Assembly (NCBI GenBank): GCA_025934735.1
Contig: JAICWP010000004.1
Location: 62,001-126,000, forward strand
DNA from: Terriglobales bacterium
GTDB lineage: Bacteria; Acidobacteriota; Terriglobia; Terriglobales; Acidobacteriaceae
DNA length: 64,000 nt
Direction of reading: 5' to 3'
Shown here: positions 26,495 through 35,388 of the stretch, one piece after another
Layout of the letters: every line of letters begins with the position of its first letter
Numbering within the stretch: position 1 is the stretch's first letter
The notes under the pieces: generated by a model
What the model was told of the DNA's origin: nothing
The model's database searches: none
The model's input: the letters and a program-made list of their open reading frames with translations, nothing else
Translations under genes and position numbers: made by a program

Positions 26495-29400
26495 TCAAGC
26501 CCCGAAGCGCACCGATACCAGCTTGGAAACGCCTGGCTCCTGCATGGTCACACCGTAGAGCACCGGGGCGATGCTCATGGTTTTCTTGCTGTGGGTGATG
26601 AGTACGAACTGGGTCTGCACACTCATCTCCTTCACCAGTTCCGTAAAGCGCCCGATATTGGCTTCGTCCAGCGGCGCGTCCACTTCGTCCAGAATGCAGA
26701 AGGGGCTGGGCTGGTACTGGAAGATGCCCACCAGCAGCGAGAGCGCGGTCAGAGCCTTTTCCCCGCCCGAGAGCAGCAGCACGTTCTGCAGGCGCTTGCC
26801 GGGAGGCGAGGCCACCACGTCAATGCCGCTCTCCAGGCTGTTTTCCAGGTCCGTCAGGCGCATGAACGCCTGCCCGCCTCCAAACAGCTTGCGGAAGGTA
26901 AGCTGGAAGTTCTCGTTGATGCGGTCGAATGCTTCCTGGAATTTCTGCCGTGAAACCGTTTCGATCTCGCGAATGGTGTTTTGTGTGTTCTCGATGGAGT
27001 CCAGCAGGTCCTTGCGCTGGGTCTGCAAGAACTCGTGGCGCTGGGCTGTCTCTTTGTATTCTTCGAGCGCCATCATGTTGACCGGGCCCATGGCGTCCAG
27101 GTGCGAGCGCATCTGTCTGTAAGCTGCGTCCTCCTGGGTGAGCAGCTCGCCTTCCACGGTTTGCAGCGTAGCCTCTTCGCAGAGCTGTTGCCGGGTGACA
27201 CCCAATTCATTGAGGCAGGTCTCGGCCATGTATTCGCCGTCAGACTGCAGCTTGGCGGCGGTGGCGCTCAGCTGACCCCGACGATCCCGCGACTGCTCCA
27301 GCACCTCGCGCAGGGAACGCAGGGTCTGGTCAATTTCCATGAGCCGCGTGCGTACCTGGTCGCTTTCTGCCTGCAACTCAGCAGCGCGGCCTTCTGCTTG
27401 CGACCGCTCGGCGGCAAAGGCGACCACCTGTTCCGCCAAAACCTGGCTCTCCGTTTCACGCTGCTGCTTTTCCCCCAGCGCGGAAGCGGCCTGCGCGCGC
27501 AGGTTCTGCACCCGCGCAGCAACTTCCGCCAGCAACGATTCCATCCTCTGCAGCGCCGCTTCCGCCGAGCGCCGACGCTCCTCCACGGTGGCCACCCGCG
27601 CCATCTGCTCGGAAGACCGTTGGGCGGCCGCGTCGCGCCGCTGGCGCAAGCCCGCCAGCGACTGCTGCGATGCCGACATCTGCCGCTCCAGCTCCGTCTG
27701 CCGTGCCTGCAGGTGAGTAAGTTCGTCCTGGCGCAGCGCGATACAGCTCTGCTGCTCGGCCTGCTCGCCCGCCAGGCGGCGCAATTCGGTTGCGCACACG
27801 GCGGCGCGCTCCTGCAGCTTGACAGTCTCCGAATCCAGTTGCTGCAGGGAATGGCCGGAGGTCATGGCATCCTTCTCCGCCGCCCGCTTTTCCTCTTCCA
27901 GCCGCTCCAGCAGGGAAGAGAGCTCGCTGATTTCGCGCGCCAGCATGGCCACGCGCTGCTCTTCGCCGTGCAGGGCAATTTCCAGCTCCGCCAGGTTGCG
28001 CATCAGATCGCGCAATTCCCGCTTCATGGAGAGCGGTCCTTCAGCGCGCTGCTTGCCGCCCGTGACCGTCACATTGTGGAAACACTCGCCGGATTGCGAG
28101 AGGAAGAAGGCTTGCGGGTTCTCCAGCGCCAGCTCGCGCCCCAGGGAAGCATCGGGAACGATATAGCCGTCGCGCAGCTTGGGCAGGATCACTTCCAGCG
28201 ATTTGCCGAAGCCGTTGAGCACGCGAATGCAGCTCTTCAGGGGAATGATGGGCGCCGGAGGCGGAGCGGCTTCCAGGCTCTCATCCACGGCAAAGGAAAA
28301 GCGCGCCTGCGAATCGTTGGGATGCACCAGGAAGGTGGCGCGCCCGTCCACGTCGCCGCGCAGCAGGCGCAGGCCCTCACCGGCTGCATCCCAGGACTTG
28401 ACCACGATGAAGTTGAGCTCGTCGCGCAGAAAGTCTTCGACCACGTGCTCGTAGCGGTCGTCCACCTCGAGGAAATCGGCCAGCACGCCCGCCGGCGCCA
28501 TGCCGCCCTGCATGCCGCCCGATTGGAACAGGCGGCGCACCGATTCGGTAGAATAACCGTGCTCGGCAATCACCGCTTCCAGGGACGCCCGGCGGCCCAG
28601 CAGGGTAGCGTGCTCGCCGCGCAAGCCGTCCAAGCGGCGCTTGCTTTCCGTTTCCGCGGCACGCTGCGTTTCCAGCCGCTGCCGCGCATTCGTAATTTGT
28701 TGCCCCAGTGCCGTTACCCGCTGCGAAGCCGATTCGAAGCTCAGCGCCAGCTGCCCGCGTTCACCGCCTGCGGTCTCCAGTTGCACGCTCGCCTGCGTGT
28801 ACTCCTGTTTCAGCCGCTGCACTTCGCGGCTGAGTGCCGCCAGCCGCTCTTCCGCTTGCGTCATCTGGTTGCGCAGCTGCGCCGACTGGGCCACGGCGAC
28901 GAAAATGGAGGTGCGATGCTCCTCCTGTTGCGCTTCCACTCCCGCCAGCGCAGCTGCCGCCTGTGCGGCTTCCTGTTGACAGCGCTGCAATTCCTCCTGG
29001 GCCGCGGAGACATCTGCCGCCGCCGAGTCCACCACCTGCTGGTGCGAGGCACGCTCCAGTTCCAATTCGGCCAGCCGCTCGCTGGTGAGGACCGCCTCGT
29101 TCTCGCAGACGGTGGCTCTCTCCGCCAGTTCGGTGCACCGTTCCTGGTTATGGCGCTGCCGTGCCTCGGCCCGGTCGGTTTCGAGGACGATGGCGCTCAC
29201 CCGCTCCTGGTTTTGCCGCGCTTCCGCCTCGATGGAGTAGCCGCGCTGGGAGCGCTCCGCCTGCTCGCCTTCCAGTTGCTGGATGGCCTCGGTCTGGTAG
29301 CGCATCTCCTCGGCGATGGTGGCCATTTGGGCTTCTACTTCTGAGCGCTCGCGGTCGAGCTGGGCAAACTTGCTGGCCAGCACCAGGCGCAGCTTGGCCC

Positions 29401-30400
29401 GCATTTCGTCGCGCAAGCGGGCATAACGCTCCGCCTTGGATGCCTGGCGCTTGAGCGAATTCATCTGGCGCGTTACTTCTTCGAATATGTCATTCACTCG
29501 CGCCAGGTTGAGTTTCGCTTCTTCCAGCCTTGCTTCCGCCAGGCGCTTGCGGGTTTTGAAGCGGGTGACGCCGGCGGCCTCTTCGATGATGGCCCGGCGG
29601 TCGGTGGGCTTGCTGCTCAGGATTTGACCGATGCGGCCCTGTTCGATCAGGGCGTAGGATTCCGGCCCCAGGCCGGTGCCCATGAACAGGTCCTGAATGT
29701 CGCGCAGGCGGCAGAGTTTGCCGTTCAGCAGGTACTCGCTATCCCCGGAGCGGAACAGGCGCCGCGTGACCACAATTTCGCCCTTTTTGAAGGTGAGCGT
29801 CTTGAACTTGCGGCGGCGAATCTTAAGCACTACTTGAGCATTTTCCGCGGACACGGAAGCGGCCGCCGCGTGCCCATTGCCGTTTTGCGGCACCGTTTCG
29901 GTAGCGGCTGCGACCTGGAGCTGGCCGGTGCCGCCGGGAACAGCTACTGTTGCCGCGGAGCCTTCCTGGTCGTCCGCCTTGCCAGGCTGCACGTCTTCAA
30001 TGTAGGCCTCAGCCTCTTCCGCGGCGCGGGTGCGCACCGCGGCTTCATCCCAATCGGCGTCGCCATCCGCGGGCATTTCATCCTGAATGTCAAATTCGGT
30101 GGGCTGGTTGGCGTCGCTGCCCTCGTACATGTCAGGATCAATCATGGCCATGGAGACTTCCGCCATGCCCGTGGGCTTGCGGTCGCGCGTGCCGGCGAAG
30201 ATCACATCTTCCATGCGCGAGCCGCGCAGCGTCTTGGCTGATTGCTCGCCCAACACCCAGGAAATGGCGTCCGCGATATTGGACTTGCCACAGCCGTTAG
30301 GCCCGATGATGGCGGCTACGCCATCGCCGTTGAACTTCAGTTCGGTGCGGTCGCAGAAGGACTTGAAACCCAGAATTTGCAGCTTTTTAAGTTTGAGCAA
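26495..30400 (-). CDS. smc: Chromosome segregation protein SMC with a head-domain insertion
   Basis: A 1301-residue SMC ATPase, about 110 longer than B. subtilis SMC. Walker A GPNGCGKS is at 33-40, the long coiled coils flank a hinge (PAGVLADFLEVDDRYEHVVE onward), and the signature LSGGEK is at 1210-1215 with Walker B FCILDE near 1234-1239. Between MAMIDPD (about 90) and EIVVTRR (about 208) there are some 117 residues where relatives have about 13; the insert is acidic and Ala/Gly-rich (PADGDADWDEAAVRTRAAEE). The start is TTG with AAGGAG upstream. No scpA or scpB is in the window. Confidence 0.95.
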   Translation of the reverse strand: MLKLKKLQILGFKSFCDRTELKFNGDGVAAIIGPNGCGKSNIADAISWVLGEQSAKTLRGSRMEDVIFAGTRDRKPTGMAEVSMAMIDPDMYEGSDANQPTEFDIQDEMPADGDADWDEAAVRTRAAEEAEAYIEDVQPGKADDQEGSAATVAVPGGTGQLQVAAATETVPQNGNGHAAAASVSAENAQVVLKIRRRKFKTLTFKKGEIVVTRRLFRSGDSEYLLNGKLCRLRDIQDLFMGTGLGPESYALIEQGRIGQILSSKPTDRRAIIEEAAGVTRFKTRKRLAEARLEEAKLNLARVNDIFEEVTRQMNSLKRQASKAERYARLRDEMRAKLRLVLASKFAQLDRERSEVEAQMATIAEEMRYQTEAIQQLEGEQAERSQRGYSIEAEARQNQERVSAIVLETDRAEARQRHNQERCTELAERATVCENEAVLTSERLAELELERASHQQVVDSAAADVSAAQEELQRCQQEAAQAAAALAGVEAQQEEHRTSIFVAVAQSAQLRNQMTQAEERLAALSREVQRLKQEYTQASVQLETAGGERGQLALSFESASQRVTALGQQITNARQRLETQRAAETESKRRLDGLRGEHATLLGRRASLEAVIAEHGYSTESVRRLFQSGGMQGGMAPAGVLADFLEVDDRYEHVVEDFLRDELNFIVVKSWDAAGEGLRLLRGDVDGRATFLVHPNDSQARFSFAVDESLEAAPPPAPIIPLKSCIRVLNGFGKSLEVILPKLRDGYIVPDASLGRELALENPQAFFLSQSGECFHNVTVTGGKQRAEGPLSMKRELRDLMRNLAELEIALHGEEQRVAMLAREISELSSLLERLEEEKRAAEKDAMTSGHSLQQLDSETVKLQERAAVCATELRRLAGEQAEQQSCIALRQDELTHLQARQTELERQMSASQQSLAGLRQRRDAAAQRSSEQMARVATVEERRRSAEAALQRMESLLAEVAARVQNLRAQAASALGEKQQRETESQVLAEQVVAFAAERSQAEGRAAELQAESDQVRTRLMEIDQTLRSLREVLEQSRDRRGQLSATAAKLQSDGEYMAETCLNELGVTRQQLCEEATLQTVEGELLTQEDAAYRQMRSHLDAMGPVNMMALEEYKETAQRHEFLQTQRKDLLDSIENTQNTIREIETVSRQKFQEAFDRINENFQLTFRKLFGGGQAFMRLTDLENSLESGIDVVASPPGKRLQNVLLLSGGEKALTALSLLVGIFQYQPSPFCILDEVDAPLDEANIGRFTELVKEMSVQTQFVLITHSKKTMSIAPVLYGVTMQEPGVSKLVSVRFGA

Positions 30401-30471
30401 CTTCCACTCCTTGCGCTGTCTGCGGGCATGGCTGGCCGCGTGGCCGTGCTCTTTGGCTGGTAACTAACTAG

Positions 30472-30514
30472 GTTCCGGGGCACAGCGCTCACCTCTAACG
30501 AGATGCCCCGAAAC
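30472..30514 (-). promoter_or_regulatory. Inverted repeat in the predicted smc leader
   Basis: GTT-c-CGGGGCA (30472-30482) faces TGCCCCG-a-AAC (30504-30514) across 21 bases: a 7-bp stem, one mismatch, and 3 more pairs. It lies between the predicted promoter and the TTG start, so it could act as an attenuator or an operator. Confidence 0.35.
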
Positions 30515-30527
30515 ACAGATTGTCGCT

Positions 30528-30557
30528 ACTGTACCTGCCAAAGTTCGCCGGGGTCAA
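30528..30557 (-). promoter_or_regulatory. Possible smc promoter TTGACC-N18-TACAGT
   Basis: Minus-strand -35 box TTGACC (30552-30557) and -10-like TACAGT (30528-30533), 18 bp apart, about 130 bp upstream of the TTG start. The remainder of the gap to 30818 is non-coding and holds the inverted repeat built of GTCAGTAGTC words at about 30734-30817. Confidence 0.45.
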
Positions 30558-30818
30558 GAAAGAAAACACCATTACTTGGGTGGCTTCTTCTCAGACCCCA
30601 GTACTTGGGACATGCCATGCACTCAGTGAAACTGAAATGGGTGAGGAAGTTAGGTCGGGGAATCGCGAGAGCAGCTTTAGGGTAGCGCAAGGCCGGAGGC
30701 AGAGCAACGAAAATGGTGCAGCCAGAACCAGGAGTCAGGGGTCAGTAGTCGGAGTCAGCGCCCGGGGGTGGCGGCTCGGAGTTTGCGGCAGGCAAGGGTT
30801 TTGCTGACTGCTGACTAC

Positions 30819-31490
30819 TTAGAGTTTTTCGCACAATTCCTGCAACGACTCCACGCGTGGCAAGTCGCTCTCGCGATAGGCGCCGGCAACGTCGAACAGC
30901 ATGGCCTGCATGCCAACGCGGGTGGCGCCGACGTAATCCACGGAGTAGACATCGCCGACATAGAGACTGCTTTCGGGCTTAGTGGAGAGTTGCTGGAGGG
31001 CGGATTGAAAGATAGCGGGATCGGGCTTCTCGCGGCCTACGTGGCCGGAATCGGTGTAACCCAGGAAGCATTCGCCCAAGCCGCAACTGCGCAGCAGTTT
31101 TTCCATGCCGCCGTCGGAATTGGAGATCACGCCCAGGCGGTATTTGCGGGCGAGTTGCAGCAGAACCTCGCGTGTGCCCGGCCGCACCACGTCCCAGTTG
31201 CCGGAGGTGCGGCTGGCGGTCACCAGCGCTTCATGTAATCCAGCATCTTTGACATTTAACGAATTAAGCAGGAAGGAGTAATAAGTGTCCCAATAGTGCC
31301 GGTCGGTGTAGTGCGCCGAGCTTGCGTTATTGCGGTCCAGTTCGGTTTTGGCCTGGCGCTCGGCGGCATGCAGTTGCTCCGCTTCGGGGCGAACACCGCG
31401 GGCGTGCAGCGCCGCCAGGGTGCGCTCTGGATTGGCGAATACCAAGGTATTACCGGCATCGAAGAAGATGGTGGTGAGCATGGGAGTCAT
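30819..31490 (-). CDS. HAD-superfamily hydrolase
   Basis: A 223-residue phosphatase-type HAD protein. Motif I is FFDAGNTLVF near 9-18 (the second Asp of the usual DxDxT pair is replaced by Gly-Asn as in many REG-2-like members), motif II is VISNSDG, motif III GREKPDPAIF and motif IV YVGDVYSVDYVGA. The cap is helical (subfamily I). The natural substrate is unknown; sugar phosphates and nucleotides are typical. The gene lies 73 bp downstream of the TlpA-like gene on the same strand. Confidence 0.8.
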   Translation of the reverse strand: MTPMLTTIFFDAGNTLVFANPERTLAALHARGVRPEAEQLHAAERQAKTELDRNNASSAHYTDRHYWDTYYSFLLNSLNVKDAGLHEALVTASRTSGNWDVVRPGTREVLLQLARKYRLGVISNSDGGMEKLLRSCGLGECFLGYTDSGHVGREKPDPAIFQSALQQLSTKPESSLYVGDVYSVDYVGATRVGMQAMLFDVAGAYRESDLPRVESLQELCEKL

Positions 31491-31563
31491 TCACGGATGG
31501 ACGGTCGGCGATAGCGATTGTTTCGAAGCTGAACCTGAGCAATCGTCAATCGAAAATCGTCAT

Positions 31564-32055
31564 CTACAATTTACTTAAGAAATCCACGATCTCCGGCTCG
31601 TTCCAGTCCACCGCGCCGATGAACTTACGGCGCAAAATGCCGCGCCGGTCAATGATGTACGTTTCGGGAAACTTGAATGTGCCGTACAGGCTGTTGGTCT
31701 TCTGGTCGGGATCGCGCACGGTCAGGAAGTCCACCTTGTGGTCCTTGAGGAACTGCTGGTAAGCGTTGCCGTCCACATCCACGCTGACGCCCACCACCTC
31801 GACGCCGCGGTCCTTGAACTTGTTCTGCAACTGCTCCAGCGAGGGCAGTTCCTGCACGCAAGGGGCGCACCATGTGGCCCAGAAATTCAGCACCACTACT
31901 TTTTCCCGCAGGTTGTGCAGGGTTACCGCGTGCGCGCCGTCCTGGACGGTGAAATCGGGCGCGGGATTGCCGATACGAGGGGGATGCGATCCGCGATAAC
32001 AGGCTGCCAGAGCGAGAGTCAGGAGCAGTAGAAGAGGCCAGGAAATCCGCTTCAC
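31564..32055 (-). CDS. TlpA-like thioredoxin-fold lipoprotein
   Basis: A 163-residue lipoprotein: signal WPLLLLLTLALAAC with lipobox Cys at 19, then a redoxin fold with the active site W-C63-A-P-C66 in NFWATWCAPCVQELP and the cis-Pro region KFPETYIIDRRG. Such proteins reduce periplasmic disulfides, often for cytochrome c maturation. The GTG at 32055 is chosen because it begins the signal peptide; the open frame runs 110 codons further upstream through the divergent glycosyltransferase and is not coding there. Only 25 bp separate the two divergent starts. Confidence 0.85.
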   Translation of the reverse strand: MKRISWPLLLLLTLALAACYRGSHPPRIGNPAPDFTVQDGAHAVTLHNLREKVVVLNFWATWCAPCVQELPSLEQLQNKFKDRGVEVVGVSVDVDGNAYQQFLKDHKVDFLTVRDPDQKTNSLYGTFKFPETYIIDRRGILRRKFIGAVDWNEPEIVDFLSKL

Positions 32056-32080
32056 GCAGCTATAATAGCTGATTCGGCCT

Positions 32081-33205
32081 ATGGTTTCAGCGTCCTCAGA
32101 AGATGTTACGCGCGGTACAGCACCGGCTGTCTCGGTGATCGTGCCCGCGCGCAACGAGGAAGCCTCGCTGGGCGCCAGCCTGCACAGTTTGGTAAGCCAG
32201 CGTGGGGTGGAATGCGAAATCTTGGTAGTGGATGACGGTTCTACCGACCGCACCCCCGAAATTGCGCAATCCTTTGCCGGAGTGCGGGTGCTAACCGCGG
32301 CTCCCTTGCAGCCGGGTTTCACCGGGAAGTGCAACGCCCTGGCCTGTGGCGCTCGCGAAGCCTGCGGCGAATGGCTGTTATTCACCGATGCAGATACCGT
32401 CCACTTGCCCGGCTCACTTGCCGCGAGCCTGCACGAGGCCGAGGAATACCAGACCGCGTTGCTTTCTTATTCGCCCGAGCAGGAAGTGCGTGGCTTCTGG
32501 GAGAAGGCGGTGATGCCTGTTGTTTTTGCGGAACTCGCCGGCACTTACCGCACCGAGGACATCAATGATCCCGCTTCACCGGCGGCCGCAGCAAACGGCC
32601 AATACTTGCTCATCACGCGCGAAGCCTACGACGCAGTAGGCGGCCATGCAGCCGTCATGCGCAGCCTGTTGGAAGATGTTGAGCTGGCGCGCGCGGTGAA
32701 GCGTTCCGGCCGGCGCATCCGCTTCCGCTATGGCGGAGATCGCGTGCGCGCCCGCATGTACCGCAGCTTTGCCCAGTTGCGCGAGGGCTGGACCAAAAAC
32801 CTGGCGCTGCTCTTCGACTCGCCGTTGCAACTGGCGGTGGTGCGTGGCGCCGAGTTCGTGCTCATCGTGGGCGGGGCCATGGTAGCAATGGTGGCGGTAG
32901 CTCGCGGCCACGCGGTTGTGGCGGGCATTGCCGGGGCCATTGCCGGAGCGAACTACCTGCTGTTTTTACGCCGCATTCGGCGCGCCCACTTCCCCTGGGA
33001 GGCCAATCTGCTGGCCCTGCTCGGCTTGCCGGTTTTTGTGTCACTTTTGCTGGCCTCGCGACTCTCTCATAAGCAAGGTTCGGTAACATGGAAAGGGCGC
33101 ACCTATGGCGGGGCCGCTAGTGCCATCAATCCGGCGACTCCCGGAAAGAGGCCGGGGTTCCCGGTTGAACCGCGAAACAGCGATGCCGCGCCGGGGAGAA
33201 ACTAA
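32081..33205 (+). CDS. Membrane glycosyltransferase family 2 (HpnB/CrtQ-like)
   Basis: A 374-residue protein. A GT-A domain (residues 15-235) has VIVPARNEE, VVDDGSTDRT, TGKCNALACGA, FTDADT and the late RSLLEDVELARAVKRSG; three to four C-terminal membrane segments follow. The pattern resembles HpnB and carotenoid CrtQ transferases, which act on lipid acceptors. It is the first gene of a probable operon: the first PTPS gene starts 8 bp after its stop. No ribosome binding site is obvious before the ATG. The link to pterin genes is odd and is discussed as a finding. Confidence 0.75.
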   Translation: MVSASSEDVTRGTAPAVSVIVPARNEEASLGASLHSLVSQRGVECEILVVDDGSTDRTPEIAQSFAGVRVLTAAPLQPGFTGKCNALACGAREACGEWLLFTDADTVHLPGSLAASLHEAEEYQTALLSYSPEQEVRGFWEKAVMPVVFAELAGTYRTEDINDPASPAAAANGQYLLITREAYDAVGGHAAVMRSLLEDVELARAVKRSGRRIRFRYGGDRVRARMYRSFAQLREGWTKNLALLFDSPLQLAVVRGAEFVLIVGGAMVAMVAVARGHAVVAGIAGAIAGANYLLFLRRIRRAHFPWEANLLALLGLPVFVSLLLASRLSHKQGSVTWKGRTYGGAASAINPATPGKRPGFPVEPRNSDAAPGRN

Positions 33206-33213
33206 CCAAAACC

Positions 33214-33621
33214 ATGGTTTACCTGACCCGCAAAGCCGAATTTTCCGCCTCGCACTATTACCACAACCCCCAGTTCAGTCCGGAGGAGAACCGTCGCATT
33301 TTCGGGAAGTGCAACAACCCCAACGGCCATGGGCACAACTACACGTTGGAAGTTACGGTAAAGGGCGACGTGGACCCGCGCTCCGGCTTCGTTGTGGATC
33401 TGAAACGGTTGAAGGAAATCCTGAACCGCGAAGTGCTGGATGCGCTCGACCACCGCTTTCTCAACAAGGAAGTGCCGGAGTTCGCTACCCGCATTCCCAC
33501 CACCGAGAATATCGCCATTTCCGTGTGGCAGCGCCTGTACTCCCGACTGGAGCGGGCGGAATTGCATCGCGTGCGGGTGTACGAAACTCCCGACCTGTTC
33601 GTGGACTACTACGGCGAATGA
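33214..33621 (+). CDS. 6-pyruvoyl-tetrahydropterin synthase-type protein, complete active site
   Basis: A 135-residue PTPS/QueD-family protein with zinc ligands H14, H39 and H41 (NGHGHNY), catalytic C33 in FGKCNNPNGHGHN, catalytic D79-H80 (ALDHRFLN) and substrate-anchoring E124 (VYETPD). The eukaryote-like GKCNNPNGHGHNY block suits a tetrahydrobiopterin-type PTPS; a 6-carboxy-tetrahydropterin (QueD) activity is also possible. Its stop overlaps the next start as ATGA, so the two paralogues are translationally coupled and could form a mixed hexamer. Confidence 0.85.
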   Translation: MVYLTRKAEFSASHYYHNPQFSPEENRRIFGKCNNPNGHGHNYTLEVTVKGDVDPRSGFVVDLKRLKEILNREVLDALDHRFLNKEVPEFATRIPTTENIAISVWQRLYSRLERAELHRVRVYETPDLFVDYYGE

Positions 33622-34040
33622 AAGCCCATCTCACCCGCCGCTACTGGTTTTCAGCCTCACACCGGCTGCATAGCGAGTCCATGTCGCCGGAAGAGAACCG
33701 CCGCACCTATGGCAAGTGCAACAACCCTCACGGCCACGGGCACAATTACGCGCTCGAGGTCACGGTCAGCGGGCCGGTGAATCAGGCTACAGGCATGGTC
33801 TGCAACCTGGTGGATCTGGATGAATTTGTGCACGGCCATATTCTGGAGCGCTTTGGGCACGAAAATCTAAACATGCTGCCGGCATTTGGCCAGCGCGTGC
33901 CCACCACGGAAAACTTGTGCCGCGAGATTTTTGAGATTTTGCAGCGCGGATTCACCACGGCTCATCTGGAGAAGGTGCGGCTGGAGGAGACCATGATGAA
34001 CTCCTTCGAGTTCGCTGGAGACGCGGAAGTCCGCAAATAG
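33618..34040 (+). CDS. Second PTPS-family paralogue, catalytic Asp replaced by Gly
   Basis: A 140-residue paralogue of the preceding gene. Zinc ligands H15, H40 and H42 and catalytic C34 (YGKCNNPHGHGHN) are kept, but the Asp-His pair reads G80-H81 (ERFGHENLN). The C-terminal Glu region is LEETMMNSFEF instead of YETPDLFVDY. In rat and human PTPS the Cys-Asp-His relay drives proton transfer, so this subunit may have altered chemistry or serve as a partner subunit. The ATG overlaps the stop of the first paralogue, and folE starts 16 bp downstream. Confidence 0.8.
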   Translation: MKAHLTRRYWFSASHRLHSESMSPEENRRTYGKCNNPHGHGHNYALEVTVSGPVNQATGMVCNLVDLDEFVHGHILERFGHENLNMLPAFGQRVPTTENLCREIFEILQRGFTTAHLEKVRLEETMMNSFEFAGDAEVRK

Positions 34041-34056
34041 TCAATAAGGGGACAAC

Positions 34057-34656
34057 ATGAAGTCCACAACCGATGTCAGCACCATAACCAGCGCCAGTTT
34101 TGAGGAGTTGGTCCGGGAGATGATCGTTCGGCTGGGGGAAGACCCGCGGCGCGAAGGCCTGGAGCGCACACCGGACCGGGTGCACCGCGCCCTGGTGCAG
34201 CTGACCAAGGGCTACAAGGAAGACGCCGAAGCCATCCTGCGCGGCGCCCTGTTCAGCGTCAGTTATGACGAGATGGTCATTGTCAAGGACATTGAGATGT
34301 TCAGCCTGTGCGAGCACCACTTGCTGCCTTTCTTTGGCAAGGTGCATGTCGCCTACATTCCCAATGGCAAGGTTATCGGGCTGAGCAAGCTGCCCCGCCT
34401 GGTGGAAGTGTTTGCCCGCCGGCTGCAGGTGCAGGAGCGGCTGACCACGCAGATCGCGGAAACCATTCAGAACGCCATCGAGCCGCAGGGCGTAGGTGTG
34501 GTCATCGAGGCTCGCCACCTGTGCATGATGATGCGGGGCGTGGAGAAGCAGCATTCGGCGGCGGTCACGTCTTCCATGCTGGGCTGCTTCCGCGACTGTA
34601 AAGAGACGCGGGAAGAGTTCCTGTCGCTCATCCGCCAGCGCGCCAATGGCGTCTGA
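34057..34656 (+). CDS. folE: GTP cyclohydrolase I (type IA)
   Basis: A 199-residue enzyme making dihydroneopterin triphosphate from GTP, the substrate of PTPS enzymes. Zinc ligands are C85, H88 ([11 protein letters not shown]) and C156 ([10 protein letters not shown]); [20 protein letters not shown] is the family signature. GGGG lies eight bases before the ATG. Its position directly after two PTPS genes indicates a dedicated pterin pathway (tetrahydropterin cofactor or 7-deazaguanine precursor), although a folate role cannot be excluded since no other folate genes are here. Confidence 0.95.
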   Translation: MKSTTDVSTITSASFEELVREMIVRLGEDPRREGLERTPDRVHRALVQLTKGYKEDAEAILRGALFSVSYDEMVIVKDIEMFSLCEHHLLPFFGKVHVAYIPNGKVIGLSKLPRLVEVFARRLQVQERLTTQIAETIQNAIEPQGVGVVIEARHLCMMMRGVEKQHSAAVTSSMLGCFRDCKETREEFLSLIRQRANGV

Positions 34657-34696
34657 ACTTGCAGCTTCCGCAGGGCGCAGCCGATAATCGCCGGCC

Positions 34697-35311
34697 ATGG
34701 GACCTGCCTATCGCATCGTCACGCCACGGCTGGTGATCCGCTGCTGGCAGCCGCAAGATGCGGTCAAGCTCAAGCAAGCGATCGACAGCAGCGTCGAGCA
34801 CCTGCGCGCCTGGCTGCCTTGGGCCGTCAACGAGCCCGAACCCCTGGAACGCAAATACGAGCGCATCCGGCATTGGCGCGGCGATTTCGATCTGGGACTG
34901 GATTTCGTATACGGAGTATTTGATCGCGAAGAAGAGCGCGTGCTGGGCGGCACCGGCCTGCACAATCGCGTGGGGTTCGATGCCCGCGAGATCGGCTACT
35001 GGGTGCGTGCCGACAGCATCGGGCGGGGCTTCGCCACCGAATTCTCCGCGGCGCTGACCAGGGTGGCCTTCGAGGTGGATAACCTCTCACGGGTTGAAAT
35101 CCACGTCGTGGTGGGCAACGAGCGCAGCGCCACCGTCCCGCGCAAGCTCGGGTACGTGCACGAAGCCACCTTGCGCCGGCCACATCCCGGCGGTGGTACC
35201 CCGCTGTATGACACCATGATCTGGACCCTATTCGCGGAGAAGTACCCAGGATCCCCGGCATCAGCGCAGGCGGTAGAAGCCTATGGGTTTGGCGGCGAGC
35301 GGCTGCTCTGA
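34697..35311 (+). CDS. GNAT-family N-acetyltransferase (RimJ-like)
   Basis: A 204-residue Acetyltransf_3-type protein: T-P-R-L-V-I-R-C-W-Q-P-x-D opening, EIGYWVRADSIGRGFATEFS (acetyl-CoA pyrophosphate loop in RGFATE) and RVEIHVVVGNERSATVPRKLGY. RimJ/RimL relatives acetylate ribosomal proteins or small amines. It follows folE by 40 bp and could belong to that transcript, but no functional link is evident. Confidence 0.8.
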   Translation: MGPAYRIVTPRLVIRCWQPQDAVKLKQAIDSSVEHLRAWLPWAVNEPEPLERKYERIRHWRGDFDLGLDFVYGVFDREEERVLGGTGLHNRVGFDAREIGYWVRADSIGRGFATEFSAALTRVAFEVDNLSRVEIHVVVGNERSATVPRKLGYVHEATLRRPHPGGGTPLYDTMIWTLFAEKYPGSPASAQAVEAYGFGGERLL

Positions 35312-35388
35312 CGCGGCGAAAATCGCGTTTCCGGCGAATCGACTTTCCGCTTCGTAGCATCCATTCATCAAGCGGGGGAGAAGTACCA

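Noticed and set aside
26981-29344. 787-codon open frame on the plus strand inside smc
   Set aside because: It is an antisense shadow of the GC-rich smc coiled-coil region, with no domain and an extreme Leu/Arg/Gln composition.
30520-30807. Open frame in the gap upstream of smc
   Set aside because: It overlaps the predicted smc promoter and the word-repeat element, and has no ribosome binding site or recognisable content.
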